A stretch of DNA of 64,000 nt. Source: an uncultured Cohaesibacter sp. (GTDB lineage Bacteria > Pseudomonadota > Alphaproteobacteria > Rhizobiales > Cohaesibacteraceae). The notes under the pieces were generated by a model. It searched no databases and was not told the DNA's origin. It saw only the letters and a list, made by a program, of their open reading frames with translations. The position numbers and the translations under genes are program-made. This document shows positions 43,128 through 51,860 of this stretch, piece after piece. Position 1 is the stretch's first letter, and each line of letters starts with the position of its first letter. The DNA is taken from contig NZ_OY821667.1 of assembly GCF_963682185.1 (NCBI RefSeq), forward strand, positions 974,109 to 1,038,108, read 5' to 3'.

Positions 43128-44510
43128 CTACCGAATGATCTGCATGACTTCTGTCAGCATGTCCCGTGCCGTAGACAAAACACGAGTGTTGGCAGAATAG
43201 GCCTGCTGCGAAATGATCATCTTGGAGAATTCATCCGCGATATCAACGTTGGATGACTCCAGAGAAGATCCGCGAATGGACCCCGTCGCTCCAAGAATAG
43301 CCAAACCGGAATCATCCGTCGCCCGGAAGGCGCCACCACCGGCACGCGCCAGATAATTATCACCATCAAAGGAAGCCAGAATGACCTCGGCCATATTGCT
43401 GGATTTGCCGTTTGAATAGTTGGCCACGACATAACCGGCATCATCGATGGAAATGCTGGTCTGTTCACCGGCAGCAGCTCCATCCTGTGACAGATTCATG
43501 TTGGCAATACCAGTGGTCGTTGCATAAGCCGTGATGCCATCCCCATTCCCGCCGTGATCGAGAATGATATCGCCAAGATCAACCCCATCAATGGTCATTG
43601 CAGACACGGTCACGTTGGCCAGAGGAGAAGTCATCGTACCTGCAGCATCGAACGTGTAGTCCTGCCCGACATTGGTCCATTTCGTTGCTGTGCCTGTTGC
43701 GCTAGAGTCAGATTTATAGAACAGGTTCCAGGTATCTTCGGTCGCTGGAACAGCGGATGCGTCCCCTTCTGAAATCTTGGCCCAACGAAGCTGAACGCTG
43801 GCATTCTCACCATTGGCAACATAGGCCGTAATCGCCCCTCCAGAAATGGTCTGGCTAAGAAACTGAACCTCATCCTGAGCCTGAACCACACCACCACCAG
43901 CCGTGGTTGGATCAACCGTATAGCCCACACCACCCGTCATTAAATAGCCAGATGGATCTGTAGTGGTCGGAATGGAGGGCAGGTTGCCATTGTAGGTTAG
44001 CGTGGTGGTTGCTTCGGCAGCCATAAATCCTTCTTCAAAGGTCGTTGGCTCAGGAACAGAGCTCACCGGATTACCGGTCGCATCATCCAGCTCGATAACA
44101 GCCAGATAATACCCAGCTTCATTGACGAAATACCCATCCTCATCCTGCGTAAAGTCACCGCGGCGGGTATAGAGCGGTGTTCCATCAAAAATCGGCTGAC
44201 TGTCAATCTCGCCAATTTTCTCATAAACAACAAAATAGCCATCCCCACTAATCGACATATGTGTTGCAGTCTGCGACGCATCAACAGAGCCCGCCACCGT
44301 ATTGGTCTGGCGCGAACTGGCGAGCACCGACCCGGATGTCTGCTTGCTGCTGTTGGCATTATAGTTGCTAACCAGATCGACAAACGCCGTATCAACGCGC
44401 TTGAAGCCATTGGTCGATGTGTTGGCGATGTTGCCAGAAATATTCTGCATTGCAGTAGACTGCGCACCCAAACCGGCGACCGAAGTTGTAAGCGCTGAAT
44501 AAAGACTCAT
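43128..44510 (-). CDS. flgE: Flagellar hook protein FlgE
   Basis: The protein is 460 residues from MSLYSALTTSVAGLGAQSTAMQNISGNIANTSTNGFKR; the 51 codons upstream in frame overlap the promoter and are not coding. The C-terminus SKMIISQQAYSANTRVLSTARDMLTEVMQIIR is standard. FlgE builds the hook. First gene of the hook/junction operon, with a sigma-54 promoter about 45 bases upstream and a CtrA-type box beyond it. Confidence 0.95.
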   Translation of the reverse strand: MSLYSALTTSVAGLGAQSTAMQNISGNIANTSTNGFKRVDTAFVDLVSNYNANSSKQTSGSVLASSRQTNTVAGSVDASQTATHMSISGDGYFVVYEKIGEIDSQPIFDGTPLYTRRGDFTQDEDGYFVNEAGYYLAVIELDDATGNPVSSVPEPTTFEEGFMAAEATTTLTYNGNLPSIPTTTDPSGYLMTGGVGYTVDPTTAGGGVVQAQDEVQFLSQTISGGAITAYVANGENASVQLRWAKISEGDASAVPATEDTWNLFYKSDSSATGTATKWTNVGQDYTFDAAGTMTSPLANVTVSAMTIDGVDLGDIILDHGGNGDGITAYATTTGIANMNLSQDGAAAGEQTSISIDDAGYVVANYSNGKSSNMAEVILASFDGDNYLARAGGGAFRATDDSGLAILGATGSIRGSSLESSNVDIADEFSKMIISQQAYSANTRVLSTARDMLTEVMQIIR

Positions 44511-44553
44511 GGGACATCCCTTTGACCAGATACAAATCAGATTACCATTGAGG

Positions 44554-44571
44554 TAGCAAAAAGTGGGCCAG
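44554..44571 (-). promoter_or_regulatory. Sigma-54 promoter of flgE operon
   Basis: On the minus strand CTGGCCCACTTTTTGCTA has the TGG and TTGCT elements with a 10-base GG-GC gap and two mismatches in the -24 block. It is placed about 45 bases before the flgE ATG. Confidence 0.65.
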
Positions 44572-44617
44572 TTTTTATAATCAGAAATATTTTTATAAAT
44601 ACAGACACTTAACTTTC

Positions 44618-44632
44618 TTAACCCTTTGTTAA
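44618..44632. promoter_or_regulatory. CtrA-type box upstream of flgE
   Basis: TTAACCCTTTGTTAA has the TTAA-N7-TTAA form and lies about 50 bases beyond the sigma-54 -24 element. An additional TTAA lies at 44609. Confidence 0.5.
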
Positions 44633-44635
44633 GTA

Positions 44636-44648
44636 GGCAATTTCTTTC
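44636..44648. promoter_or_regulatory. GGCAANTTYTKYC motif upstream of flgE
   Basis: GGCAATTTCTTTC, adjoining the CtrA-type box. With its flanks (AGGCAA, then TTCTTTCCCAC) it closely matches the copy upstream of flgF at 26844-26860. It is about 70 bases upstream of the flgE -24 element. From here to the phosphatase start at 45027 I see no further gene or signal. Confidence 0.4.
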
Positions 44649-45026
44649 CCACAGCAGACACATATAGGCAAAAATTGCGATGGTATTGAAACACCTCTTC
44701 CATCATGCTCAGCCAGTTTTTATGAGCCTTCCAGCAGGGATTGAATCCGCCATCCTTTCTGACTCCCACCAAAATCCGTGGCGTTTTAAAGAAAAGAAAA
44801 GCCAAAAGAGCACCCCTGTCATGAAATTGTAGCCTTGCTGAGCAAGAAAGCACTCAGACGCACGGGTTTCACCCAGCCGCAACAGACCGTCAGCATGGTT
44901 GACAGCGCGGCAGCGACAGGCCACAACGCCCGGACTTCAAAGCCGCCTCACACCCCACAACAGGCGAGAGGCAAGTGCTCGATAAGCAAGAAACAGAAAA
45001 CAACGACAACAGGAGACAGAAACCCG

Positions 45027-45596
45027 ATGCTTAGGCTTTTTCTGCTGCGACACGCAAAATCATCCTGGTCGGACCCATCTCTGCACGACTTTGATCGCCC
45101 GCTTAACAAACGCGGCCAGAGAGACGCCCCAAAGATCGGACGTGTCATGAAAGCACGCCACTATAATCCGGACCGTATCCTGTGCTCTTCGGCACAGCGC
45201 ACCAAGGAAACCATGGCAGGGATCATCCCCAGCCTCACCGGCGATGTCAGCCTGAGGCTGCTGGATGCTCTGTACGAAGGCAACAATCCCGATTATCTCT
45301 CCCTCCTCAAGGAGAATGCCAGAAACAGCAAGAATCTGATGATCGTGGGTCACAATACCGGCCTTCAGGACATTGCTGTCGAGCTGGCCGGATCGGGGGA
45401 TCCTGAGCTAATCATGCAGATGCGCGTGAAATATCCCACCGCCGCCCTTGCTATTCTGGAATTCAATTGCGGCGACTGGAATGACATTTCCAAAAAGTCC
45501 GGCCATCTGCTGGACTTCATCAAGCCAAAAGACATCGCTCATGACGAAGAAGAGCTGATTGTCGAAAATCCTGCCCCGACCTTCTTTCGCCGCTAG
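45027..45596 (+). CDS. SixA-like histidine phosphatase
   Basis: A 189-residue histidine phosphatase. The catalytic LRHAKSSW motif is near residue 7 (MLRLFLLRHAKSSWSDPSLHDFDRPLNKRGQRDA), with Ser-Ser-Ala-Gln-Arg-Thr (CSSAQRTKET) and IVGHNTGLQDIAVEL supplying the second histidine. This resembles SixA, which removes phosphate from Hpt-type histidines, though some relatives act on small phosphoesters. The start is set by an AGGAGA ribosome site; the frame is open 64 codons further up. An Hpt protein is encoded 5.6 kb away, but a functional link is conjecture. Confidence 0.85.
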   Translation: MLRLFLLRHAKSSWSDPSLHDFDRPLNKRGQRDAPKIGRVMKARHYNPDRILCSSAQRTKETMAGIIPSLTGDVSLRLLDALYEGNNPDYLSLLKENARNSKNLMIVGHNTGLQDIAVELAGSGDPELIMQMRVKYPTAALAILEFNCGDWNDISKKSGHLLDFIKPKDIAHDEEELIVENPAPTFFRR

Positions 45597-45650
45597 CAAA
45601 GCAACTGGCAGGCGGACCTAGAGAGCCGCAGAGCACAGGTCATCAAAGAT

Positions 45651-45682
45651 GCAGGGAGAGGCCCTACAAAGCCACTCCCTGC
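45651..45682 (+). terminator. Long hairpin after the SixA-like gene
   Basis: GCAGGGAG-A-GGC pairs with GCC-A-CTCCCTGC (11 pairs with one A-A mismatch) 55 bases after the stop. There is no T run, so it may be a rho-assisted or RNA-protecting structure. The other ~180 bases before the YcjX gene contain a palindromic CAGGCTGCAGCCTC at about 45780 and nothing else clear. Confidence 0.45.
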
Positions 45683-45861
45683 CTTGCCCTAAATCCCCCG
45701 CATTGATTGCAATCTCGCCTCTCCTCGCCTACATGCTAAAGAAACAAGCCTGAATGAGTCCCTTCGGCTCAGCGTCAGGCAGGCTGCAGCCTCAGAGAAG
45801 GAATCCGGCACCAATCGCATTCCCCATCAGGCGCGTCTGATCCATTTAAGAGGCGGAAGAT

Positions 45862-47418
45862 ATGAAAGTCCTTGAAGAGCTTCGCATCGCAACGGCCAAT
45901 CTAGCCGACTTCGCGAGCGACATGACAGAGCCATCGGTTCGCCTCGGTGTGACGGGTCTTGCCCGAGCTGGCAAGACCATCTTCATATCCTCCAGCCTGC
46001 ACAATATCATCCATCGCGGACGCCTGCCCCGCTTCGAGGCCCACGCCACAGGGCGCATTGGTACTGCCGAAATCACGCCCCAACCAGACAGCCTGACTCC
46101 GCGTTTTCGCTATGAGGATCATGTCGCGGATTTGACCGACAAACGCATCTGGCCCTCCTCCACCAGCCGCACCAGTCAGGTGCGCCTGTCCCTACGCTAC
46201 CAGTCTCGCGACACCCTCAAACGCACCTTGCGATCTGATCGCCTCGCCCTTGACATCGTCGATTATCCGGGTGAGTGGCTGCTCGATCTGACCCTGATGG
46301 ATCACAGCTTTCAAAGCTGGTCAAAGCGCTCTTTCCAGCAGGCTCGACAACCGCTCTACAAGCCCTATTCCCAAGCCTGGCTAACCTATGCCAAAAGCAT
46401 CCAAAGCAAGATTGATGCAAATGAACAGGGCGACGAACCGGTACTGGAAACCATCGCCCGCGAAACAGCCAACAACTTTACCGCGTATCTTCTGAAAGCC
46501 AAAAAGGCGCGGGGGGCCTATGCTCTTCTCACGCCGGGGCGTTTTCTCATGCCCGGCGATTTGCAGGACAGTCCGGCCCTCACATTCGCCCCCTTGCCCG
46601 AAGCGCTCTATAGCAAGGATCGCAAGAGCCTGTGGGCAATCATGGAGCGCCGCTTCGAGGCCTACAAGACCTCCATCGTCCAGCCCTTCTATCGTGATCA
46701 CTTCGCCCGCCTCGACCGGCAGATCGTTCTGATCGACCTGCTTGCAGCTCTTAACGAAGGCCCCGACACGCTGGCCGAGCTGGAAGATACAATCACAGAA
46801 ATTCTGCGAGCCTTCCGTCCCGGCTCGCATTTCTGGCTGCGCAATCTCGTCTCCCGCCGCATCGACAAAATCCTCTTTGCAGCAACCAAGGCAGACCACT
46901 TGCACCATACCTCGCATGACCGGCTGGAACGCATCCTCAGCCGCCTTGTTGAGCGCGCAGCCAAGCGGGTAGAAGCCTCCGGCGCAGACTATGAGACCAT
47001 GGCCATTGCCGCAGTCAGAGCAACGCGGGAAGCCACCCTCACCGTTGAGGGAGACGAATTGCCCTCTCTTATCGGCATTCCGATGCAAGGTGAATCTCTG
47101 GGTGAGGATGAATTTGATGGAGAAACAGAATTCGCCTTATTTCCCGGAGACTTACCTAAGAATCCTGAATCAGTTTTCAAACGAGTTGAATCAGTTTCTC
47201 ACCCCACTTACACCCCGAAAGTGGATTCAACACTTGAAGACAAAACCGACCAAGTTGAATCACTTTCTCAACAGCCAGAGCATTTTGAAGACCCGCTCTG
47301 TTTTGTCCGCTTCAGGCCACCAGAGCTCGACAAGGATGCCGAGGGTGTCGCTCGCTCGCTTCCCCATATTCGCCTCGACAGGGCCCTCGACTATTTGCTG
47401 GGAGATATTCTGAAATGA
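45862..47418 (+). CDS. YcjX-family P-loop GTPase-like protein
   Basis: A 518-residue protein of the YcjX (DUF463) family. A P-loop GLARAGKT lies at residues 32-39, then RYEDHVADLTDKRIWPSSTSRTSQVRLSLRY and the DIVDYPGEWLLDLTLMDHSFQSWS motif, whose DYPGEW replaces the DxxG switch. It is stress-related and of unsettled function, usually with a DUF697 membrane partner as here. The segment around residues 418-475 is Ser/Thr/Glu-rich and variable. Its stop overlaps the next start (ATGA). Confidence 0.9.
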   Translation: MKVLEELRIATANLADFASDMTEPSVRLGVTGLARAGKTIFISSSLHNIIHRGRLPRFEAHATGRIGTAEITPQPDSLTPRFRYEDHVADLTDKRIWPSSTSRTSQVRLSLRYQSRDTLKRTLRSDRLALDIVDYPGEWLLDLTLMDHSFQSWSKRSFQQARQPLYKPYSQAWLTYAKSIQSKIDANEQGDEPVLETIARETANNFTAYLLKAKKARGAYALLTPGRFLMPGDLQDSPALTFAPLPEALYSKDRKSLWAIMERRFEAYKTSIVQPFYRDHFARLDRQIVLIDLLAALNEGPDTLAELEDTITEILRAFRPGSHFWLRNLVSRRIDKILFAATKADHLHHTSHDRLERILSRLVERAAKRVEASGADYETMAIAAVRATREATLTVEGDELPSLIGIPMQGESLGEDEFDGETEFALFPGDLPKNPESVFKRVESVSHPTYTPKVDSTLEDKTDQVESLSQQPEHFEDPLCFVRFRPPELDKDAEGVARSLPHIRLDRALDYLLGDILK

Positions 47419-48539
47419 CCAAGGACAACAACGCAGGAAGTGATCAGCCCAGCCCACGCAAGCGCGCGCCCAGAGCCGTCAAGCTGGACAGAGGAGCCTA
47501 TGGCGAAGATATCGCACGCCCCTCGCCAGACACTGCCGCCACCCTGTCGATGACATCGGACTTCACGCCAGACAGTGAGGACTATTTCTACAAAGTGAAT
47601 GAGACAAGCGAAACCCGATACAAGCCCGTACGCAAACGCGGATGGTCTCTCTCCGCCTTTTTCTGGAGTGCCTTTTCCGGCATCGTGACGCTGGCCATCG
47701 GGCTCTGGCTCGACAGCCTGATCCGCGATCTTTTCGCCCGCTGGGATTATCTTGGCTGGGCAGGACTGGCGCTTGTTGCCATCGCGATTTTGTCTCTTCT
47801 CTTCTTCGTTGCACGAGAGCTGCTGGCCCTGCGGCGCCTCTCTCATCTGGACCATCTACGCGCCAAGGTTGAGAATATTTATCAAGAAGGCGACCGCAAA
47901 GACGCACAACAGATCGCCCATAATCTGCTCGATCTTTACAAGGAACAGCCGTCTTTATTCCGCGCCCGCCAGACCCTCAAACAGGACCTGCCACACCTCT
48001 TTGATCGGGAAGATATTCTCGCCCAGACAGAGCAGATTCTGATGCCTCCGATTGACCGTCTGGTGACCCATCGCGTCCATCAGGCGGCCAAGCGCGTAGC
48101 TGTGGTCACAGCCCTCAGCCCCCGCGCCCTGTTCGATATCGTGGTGGTGCTGGTCGAGACCATCCGCATGGTCCGCTTCATTGCCGAGAGCTATGGCAAC
48201 CGCCCCGGCTTCGTCGCCATGCTGCGCCTTACCGGACACATCGCCAGTCACCTTGCGGTAACGGGAGGCATGGCCGCAGGCGAAAGCCTGCTCCAGCAGA
48301 TTGTCGGCCACGGCCTTGCCGCCCGCCTCTCTGCCAAGCTCGGCGAGGGTCTGCTCAATGGCATCCTGACCGCACGCATTGGCCTGACCACCATCGCTCT
48401 TTGTCGCCCCATGCCCTTCATCACTGAACCGCAGCCGCAGCTAGGGGCTGTCATCAAAACCCTCAGGGCCACATCCGAAGAGATGGAGAAGGAAGAAGAA
48501 GAGGAACTGAGCGGCAAGACCAAAGGCAGCAAACGCTAG
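47415..48539 (+). CDS. YcjF/TIGR01620-type DUF697 membrane protein
   Basis: A 374-residue partner of the YcjX-like protein. A disordered N-terminal ~75 residues is followed by two membrane helices (AFFWSAFSGIVTLAIGLWLDSLI and LGWAGLALVAIAILSLLFFVA). The DUF697 domain contains ALSPRALFDIVVVLVETIRMVRFIAESYGNRPG and ARLSAKLGEGLLNGILTARIGL. Function is unknown. Translationally coupled to its partner by an ATGA overlap. Confidence 0.9.
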   Translation: MTKDNNAGSDQPSPRKRAPRAVKLDRGAYGEDIARPSPDTAATLSMTSDFTPDSEDYFYKVNETSETRYKPVRKRGWSLSAFFWSAFSGIVTLAIGLWLDSLIRDLFARWDYLGWAGLALVAIAILSLLFFVARELLALRRLSHLDHLRAKVENIYQEGDRKDAQQIAHNLLDLYKEQPSLFRARQTLKQDLPHLFDREDILAQTEQILMPPIDRLVTHRVHQAAKRVAVVTALSPRALFDIVVVLVETIRMVRFIAESYGNRPGFVAMLRLTGHIASHLAVTGGMAAGESLLQQIVGHGLAARLSAKLGEGLLNGILTARIGLTTIALCRPMPFITEPQPQLGAVIKTLRATSEEMEKEEEEELSGKTKGSKR

Positions 48540-48695
48540 GCTCGTTTACCCGCCAAACCAAGGCAAGCAGGCTCTAAAACCTTGCGCAAAGAGCGCCAGA
48601 CGAATAGGACGATCAATTTTCTTGATTTGACGGGATTGCGGAGCGCCTGCTAGATATCAATCCCCTTCCAAGTTCGCTTTTTCAAAGGCTCCGTC

Positions 48696-49907
48696 ATGAA
48701 AGCTTCCGCCGTTTCCGCCCGTTCCTGGCGCACCCCGTTCGTTTTGCTCATGCTTATGGCGGCCGCAAACCAGCTCGGCTTTGCCAGCTGGAACAATCTG
48801 CTCAACAATTTCGCGATCAATGAGGTCGGCTTTACCGGACGGGAAATCGGCATCGCCCAGTCCATTCGCGAGATCCCCGGCTTTCTGGCCTTCACCGCCA
48901 TCTTCGTGTTGCTGATCATGCGCGAGCAGACCATGGCCTTTCTGGCACTGGCCTTTCTCGGTGTGGGCGTCGCCATGACGGGATTTTTGCCAACCATCTA
49001 TGGCCTTTATTTCTCGACCATCATCATGTCCATCGGCTTCCACTATTATGAAACGGCGAACCAGTCCCTTTCGCTGCAGTGGTTGCCCAAAGACAAGGCT
49101 CCCGCCATGATGGGACGCATCCTGGCGGTCGCAGCGACTGCACAGTTGGTGGCCTATGGTGTGATCTTCATCACCTGGAAGACGATGCATCTGTCTTACC
49201 AGACCGTCTTTCTGATTGGCGGCTCGATGACGATCATCATGATTGCCGTTCTCTGGTTCCTCTTCCCGCAATTTGAAGCCCCGAATCCGCAGCGCAAGAA
49301 GCTGGTCCTGCGCCAGCGCTACTGGCTCTATTATGCCCTCACCTTCATGGGAGGCGCCCGCCGTCAGATCTTTACAGTCTTTGCAGGCTTCATGATGGTG
49401 GAGAAGTTCGGCTATCGCGTGGATGAGATTGCAGCGCTGTTCTTCATCAACTGCCTCTTCAACATGATCTTTGCGCCACAGATCGGCAAGTTCATCGGAC
49501 ACTTTGGCGAGCGGCGCATGATGGGCATCGAGTATGTCGGCCTGTTCATCATCTTCACCTCTTATGCCTTCGTTTCCAGCCCATGGATGGCAGCCGCCCT
49601 CTATGTCGCAGACAATGCCTTCTTTGCCATGGCAATTGCGATGAAGACCTATTTCCAGAAGATTGCCGACCCGGCAGACATCGCCCCCACGGCAGGTGTG
49701 GCCTTTACCATCAACCATATCGCAGCCATCGTCATTCCAGCGTCCTTTGGGCTTATCTGGCTGATCAATCCAGCAGCCGTTTTTCTGCTCGGCTCCTGCA
49801 TGGCAATCATTTCCTTCATCCTTTCCCGCTTCGTGCCAAGACATCCGGAAGAAGGGCATGAGTGGGTCGGCAAGGCTCCTTCTGTTCCACAGCCGGCGGC
49901 CGAATAA
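48696..49907 (+). CDS. Major facilitator superfamily transporter
   Basis: A 403-residue protein with about twelve hydrophobic segments. Readable features include the FAINEVGFTGREIGIAQSIREIPGFL loop between TM1 and TM2, the central cytoplasmic loop FPQFEAPNPQRKKLVLRQRYWLYY, and IAPTAGVAFTINHIAAIVIPASFGLIW. Substrate cannot be told from sequence. Nearest neighbours are an unrelated DUF697 gene and a convergent methyltransferase, giving no clue. Confidence 0.88.
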   Translation: MKASAVSARSWRTPFVLLMLMAAANQLGFASWNNLLNNFAINEVGFTGREIGIAQSIREIPGFLAFTAIFVLLIMREQTMAFLALAFLGVGVAMTGFLPTIYGLYFSTIIMSIGFHYYETANQSLSLQWLPKDKAPAMMGRILAVAATAQLVAYGVIFITWKTMHLSYQTVFLIGGSMTIIMIAVLWFLFPQFEAPNPQRKKLVLRQRYWLYYALTFMGGARRQIFTVFAGFMMVEKFGYRVDEIAALFFINCLFNMIFAPQIGKFIGHFGERRMMGIEYVGLFIIFTSYAFVSSPWMAAALYVADNAFFAMAIAMKTYFQKIADPADIAPTAGVAFTINHIAAIVIPASFGLIWLINPAAVFLLGSCMAIISFILSRFVPRHPEEGHEWVGKAPSVPQPAAE

Positions 49908-49938
49908 AGGCAAAAACCAAAGACAGAGTTCAGAGCGC

Positions 49939-50592
49939 TCAGCGCTTACGCGCCACACCGACATGGTGGGTTCCCAGAATGCGGGTGCCCAACCCCAGGT
50001 CATAGATGTCGTAACGCTCCATTTCAAAGCCTGCCTGCTGAATGAGCGTCCCCGTGTCCCGGTTAAGATGACAACCAGCCGCCATCCAGCGCCAAGGCGC
50101 ATTGAACCGGTCCTGGAGACGCGCCACATGAGCCTTGGGTGAACGACCATGTTCGCAGAAGAGAAGACGTCCATGCGGACGTAAAATGCGATGCGCTTCA
50201 CCCAGAGCCGCCATCACGTTTGGTATGGAGCACAGACTGTAGGTGACAACCACAGTGTCCGCCGAAGCAGACGACAAAGACATCGCCTCTGCGCTCTCCA
50301 CCAGCAACTCGGCGGGCAAATCCTGTTTGGCTATGGCCTTCTCTCCCAAAAGAGGCAGACCGTCATCGGGATTGACACCAATCAGGCTGCGCACGGCGCT
50401 GCGGTCATAGTGGGGTAAGTTCAAACCGGAGCCAAAGCCGATTTCCACCACATCCCCTTGCGCCATCGGAACCACCTTGGCGCGCTGACGCGTGACCACC
50501 GGCAACCCGCACACAAGATGCACGCCAACCGGCATAAAGCCGCCCAGAAGAGACCCCGCCCCTTTGCTTTTGCTGGTGCAACAGTCTGTCAC
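49939..50592 (-). CDS. Class I SAM-dependent methyltransferase
   Basis: A 217-residue Rossmann methyltransferase. Motif I is VVEIGFGSGLNLPHYD near residue 48, motif post-I is SLIGVNPDDGLPLL, and motif IV is DTVVVTYSLCSIPNVMAALGEAHRILRPHGRLLFCEHG. The last pattern is typical of UbiE/MenG- and phospholipid-N-methyltransferase-like enzymes acting on hydrophobic substrates. Specific substrate unknown. Convergent with the MFS gene, 31 bases apart. Confidence 0.85.
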   Translation of the reverse strand: MTDCCTSKSKGAGSLLGGFMPVGVHLVCGLPVVTRQRAKVVPMAQGDVVEIGFGSGLNLPHYDRSAVRSLIGVNPDDGLPLLGEKAIAKQDLPAELLVESAEAMSLSSASADTVVVTYSLCSIPNVMAALGEAHRILRPHGRLLFCEHGRSPKAHVARLQDRFNAPWRWMAAGCHLNRDTGTLIQQAGFEMERYDIYDLGLGTRILGTHHVGVARKR

Positions 50593-50667
50593 CCCGCCTC
50601 CATCTCGTTAATATCGAATATACAAAACTACCAAACTCAATGTGCCCGATCCCGTCGCACGCTTCAA

Positions 50668-50701
50668 TAAAAAAGCGAAGGCCTGCACCAGACCTTCGCT
50701 T
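50668..50701 (-). terminator. Intrinsic terminator after the ferredoxin gene
   Basis: On the minus strand AGCGAAGG / CCTTCGCT flanks a 14-base loop and is followed by a T run, 35 bases beyond the ferredoxin stop. Confidence 0.88.
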
Positions 50702-50735
50702 GTCATAACGTCTTTGCCCTTAAGAGCAATGCCCA

Positions 50736-51056
50736 TCAGGCTTGAGACTCGGGGATGCGCACCACGAGCCCATCCAATTCGTCAGTGACCTTGATCTGAC
50801 AGGAAAGGCGGCTCCGCTCATCGGCATCCTGGGCAAAATCCAGCATATCCTCTTCCATGGCCCCCGGCGCACCGGTCTTCTCGGCCCATGCCTCATCGAC
50901 ATAAACATGACAGGTCGCGCAAGAACAAGCGCCGCCACACTCGGCTTCAATTCCGGGAACGCCATTCTTTATGGCCGCTTCCATCACGGTCGCGCCTTCC
51001 TTGGCCTCTACGTCATATTGTGTATCATCAAATGTGATATAAGTAATCTTCGGCAT
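50736..51056 (-). CDS. 2Fe-2S ferredoxin (adrenodoxin type)
   Basis: A 106-residue ferredoxin. The cluster ligands are Cys40, Cys46, Cys49 ([19 protein letters not shown]5-C-X2-C) and Cys86 (SRLSCQI), the vertebrate/putidaredoxin-like spacing. It carries electrons in Fe-S assembly or to oxygenases/P450s. No oxygenase or reductase gene adjoins it, so the general FdxB-type role is the likeliest. Stands alone, closed by its own terminator. Confidence 0.94.
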   Translation of the reverse strand: MPKITYITFDDTQYDVEAKEGATVMEAAIKNGVPGIEAECGGACSCATCHVYVDEAWAEKTGAPGAMEEDMLDFAQDADERSRLSCQIKVTDELDGLVVRIPESQA

Positions 51057-51181
51057 GAACTCAGCTCGCTGGTCTAGTATTGGTCAGGTTCCCCTGCATA
51101 TAGACAATTTTGCCGCAATTACAAAGAGGGCGAATTGTATCGGAGGGTAACTCATCTGTGCATTTTATCGCACAGACCGGC

Positions 51182-51514
51182 TCAGCCGTCCCGCTCCAGC
51201 AAGGCGACAATCTCCAGCATCGTTCTGTCAACAGCCCCTTTTAGAGACAGGATTTCTGTAGACCGATCGCCGGATGCCCTCTCGACAGCTTCTGCCGCAG
51301 TAGCAACGCTCCAGGCGCCGATCCCACGCGCCGATCCCTTGATGCTATGGGCGATCTGTCTCACCTCTTCAGATTCAGAAATCAAGCGAGGCATCGTCTC
51401 GGCCATATGATCCACAAAAATGGATAAAACCTGCTTCTGCAACCCCTCATCCCCCATAGTCTGTCTGGCCAGATGGTCCAGATCGAGGCAGCAATTTTGT
51501 TTATCCTCGCCCAC
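51182..51514 (-). CDS. Histidine phosphotransfer (Hpt) domain protein
   Basis: The protein is 110 residues when started at the GTG 51514, which has a strong AGGGGAGAG ribosome site five bases upstream; an in-frame GTG at 51574 has none. It is a four-helix Hpt bundle with the phospho-accepting His56 in VRQIAHSIKGSARGIGAWSVATAAEAVERA. It relays phosphate between a hybrid kinase receiver and a response regulator. No kinase adjoins it. The upstream region has two CtrA-like half-sites facing each other, so cell-cycle control is possible. It is not ChpT, which has a different length and fold. Confidence 0.87.
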   Translation of the reverse strand: MGEDKQNCCLDLDHLARQTMGDEGLQKQVLSIFVDHMAETMPRLISESEEVRQIAHSIKGSARGIGAWSVATAAEAVERASGDRSTEILSLKGAVDRTMLEIVALLERDG

Positions 51515-51563
51515 TTTTCTCTCCCCTTGAGTGGCCTTTGCAGGAATCAAAATAATTTCCGAA

Positions 51564-51585
51564 ATGGTTACCACGCGTTAACCAT
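51564..51585. promoter_or_regulatory. Inverted CtrA-like half-sites upstream of hpt
   Basis: ATGGTTA and TAACCAT arms separated by eight bases contain the half-site TTAACCAT. It is about 50 bases before the chosen hpt start. The half-sites are head-to-head, not the direct TTAA-N7-TTAA form, so CtrA binding is a guess. Confidence 0.3.
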
Positions 51586-51775
51586 GTTTGCCGGATTCGC
51601 AGCGACTCACCATAAATATTTTGTGCAATTTTGCATGTCTCGAAAGCACAGGCACAAATAAAATCAAAAAGATAAAAAACACAGTAAACACATATAGTTA
51701 ATAGACCAGTCCTAATCCCCTTCCTGAAACACCCCTCCACATCGTGCGATTTTGGTTAACAGCTTGAGAGGACTC

Positions 51776-51835
51776 ATGAAAAATAGTAGTTCCTTTGCCT
51801 TTCCTCTCCTTGTACGATGCGTCGCAATATGTTGA
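51776..51835 (+). CDS. Possible 19-residue leader ORF upstream of the GPR-like gene
   Basis: ATG at 51776 is preceded five bases upstream by GAGAGG. It reads MKNSSSFAFPLLVRCVAIC then TGA, about 225 bases before the big gene. It has a good ribosome site, and its hydrophobic C-terminal half could be a nascent-chain signal. No homologue is known to me; it may be chance. Confidence 0.3.
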   Translation: MKNSSSFAFPLLVRCVAIC

Positions 51836-51860
51836 ACACTCTTTTCTATCCTCCCTGCCC

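Noticed and set aside
44835-45026. In-frame N-terminal extension of the SixA-like phosphatase
   Set aside because: The family begins at MLRLFLLRHAKSSW, and an AGGAGA ribosome site precedes that ATG; the upstream 64 codons have no counterpart in the family.
48657-50201. 514-codon minus-strand ORF opposite the MFS transporter
   Set aside because: It runs over both the MFS gene and part of the convergent methyltransferase gene in another frame. Its His/Asp/Gly-rich composition is typical of an antisense shadow.
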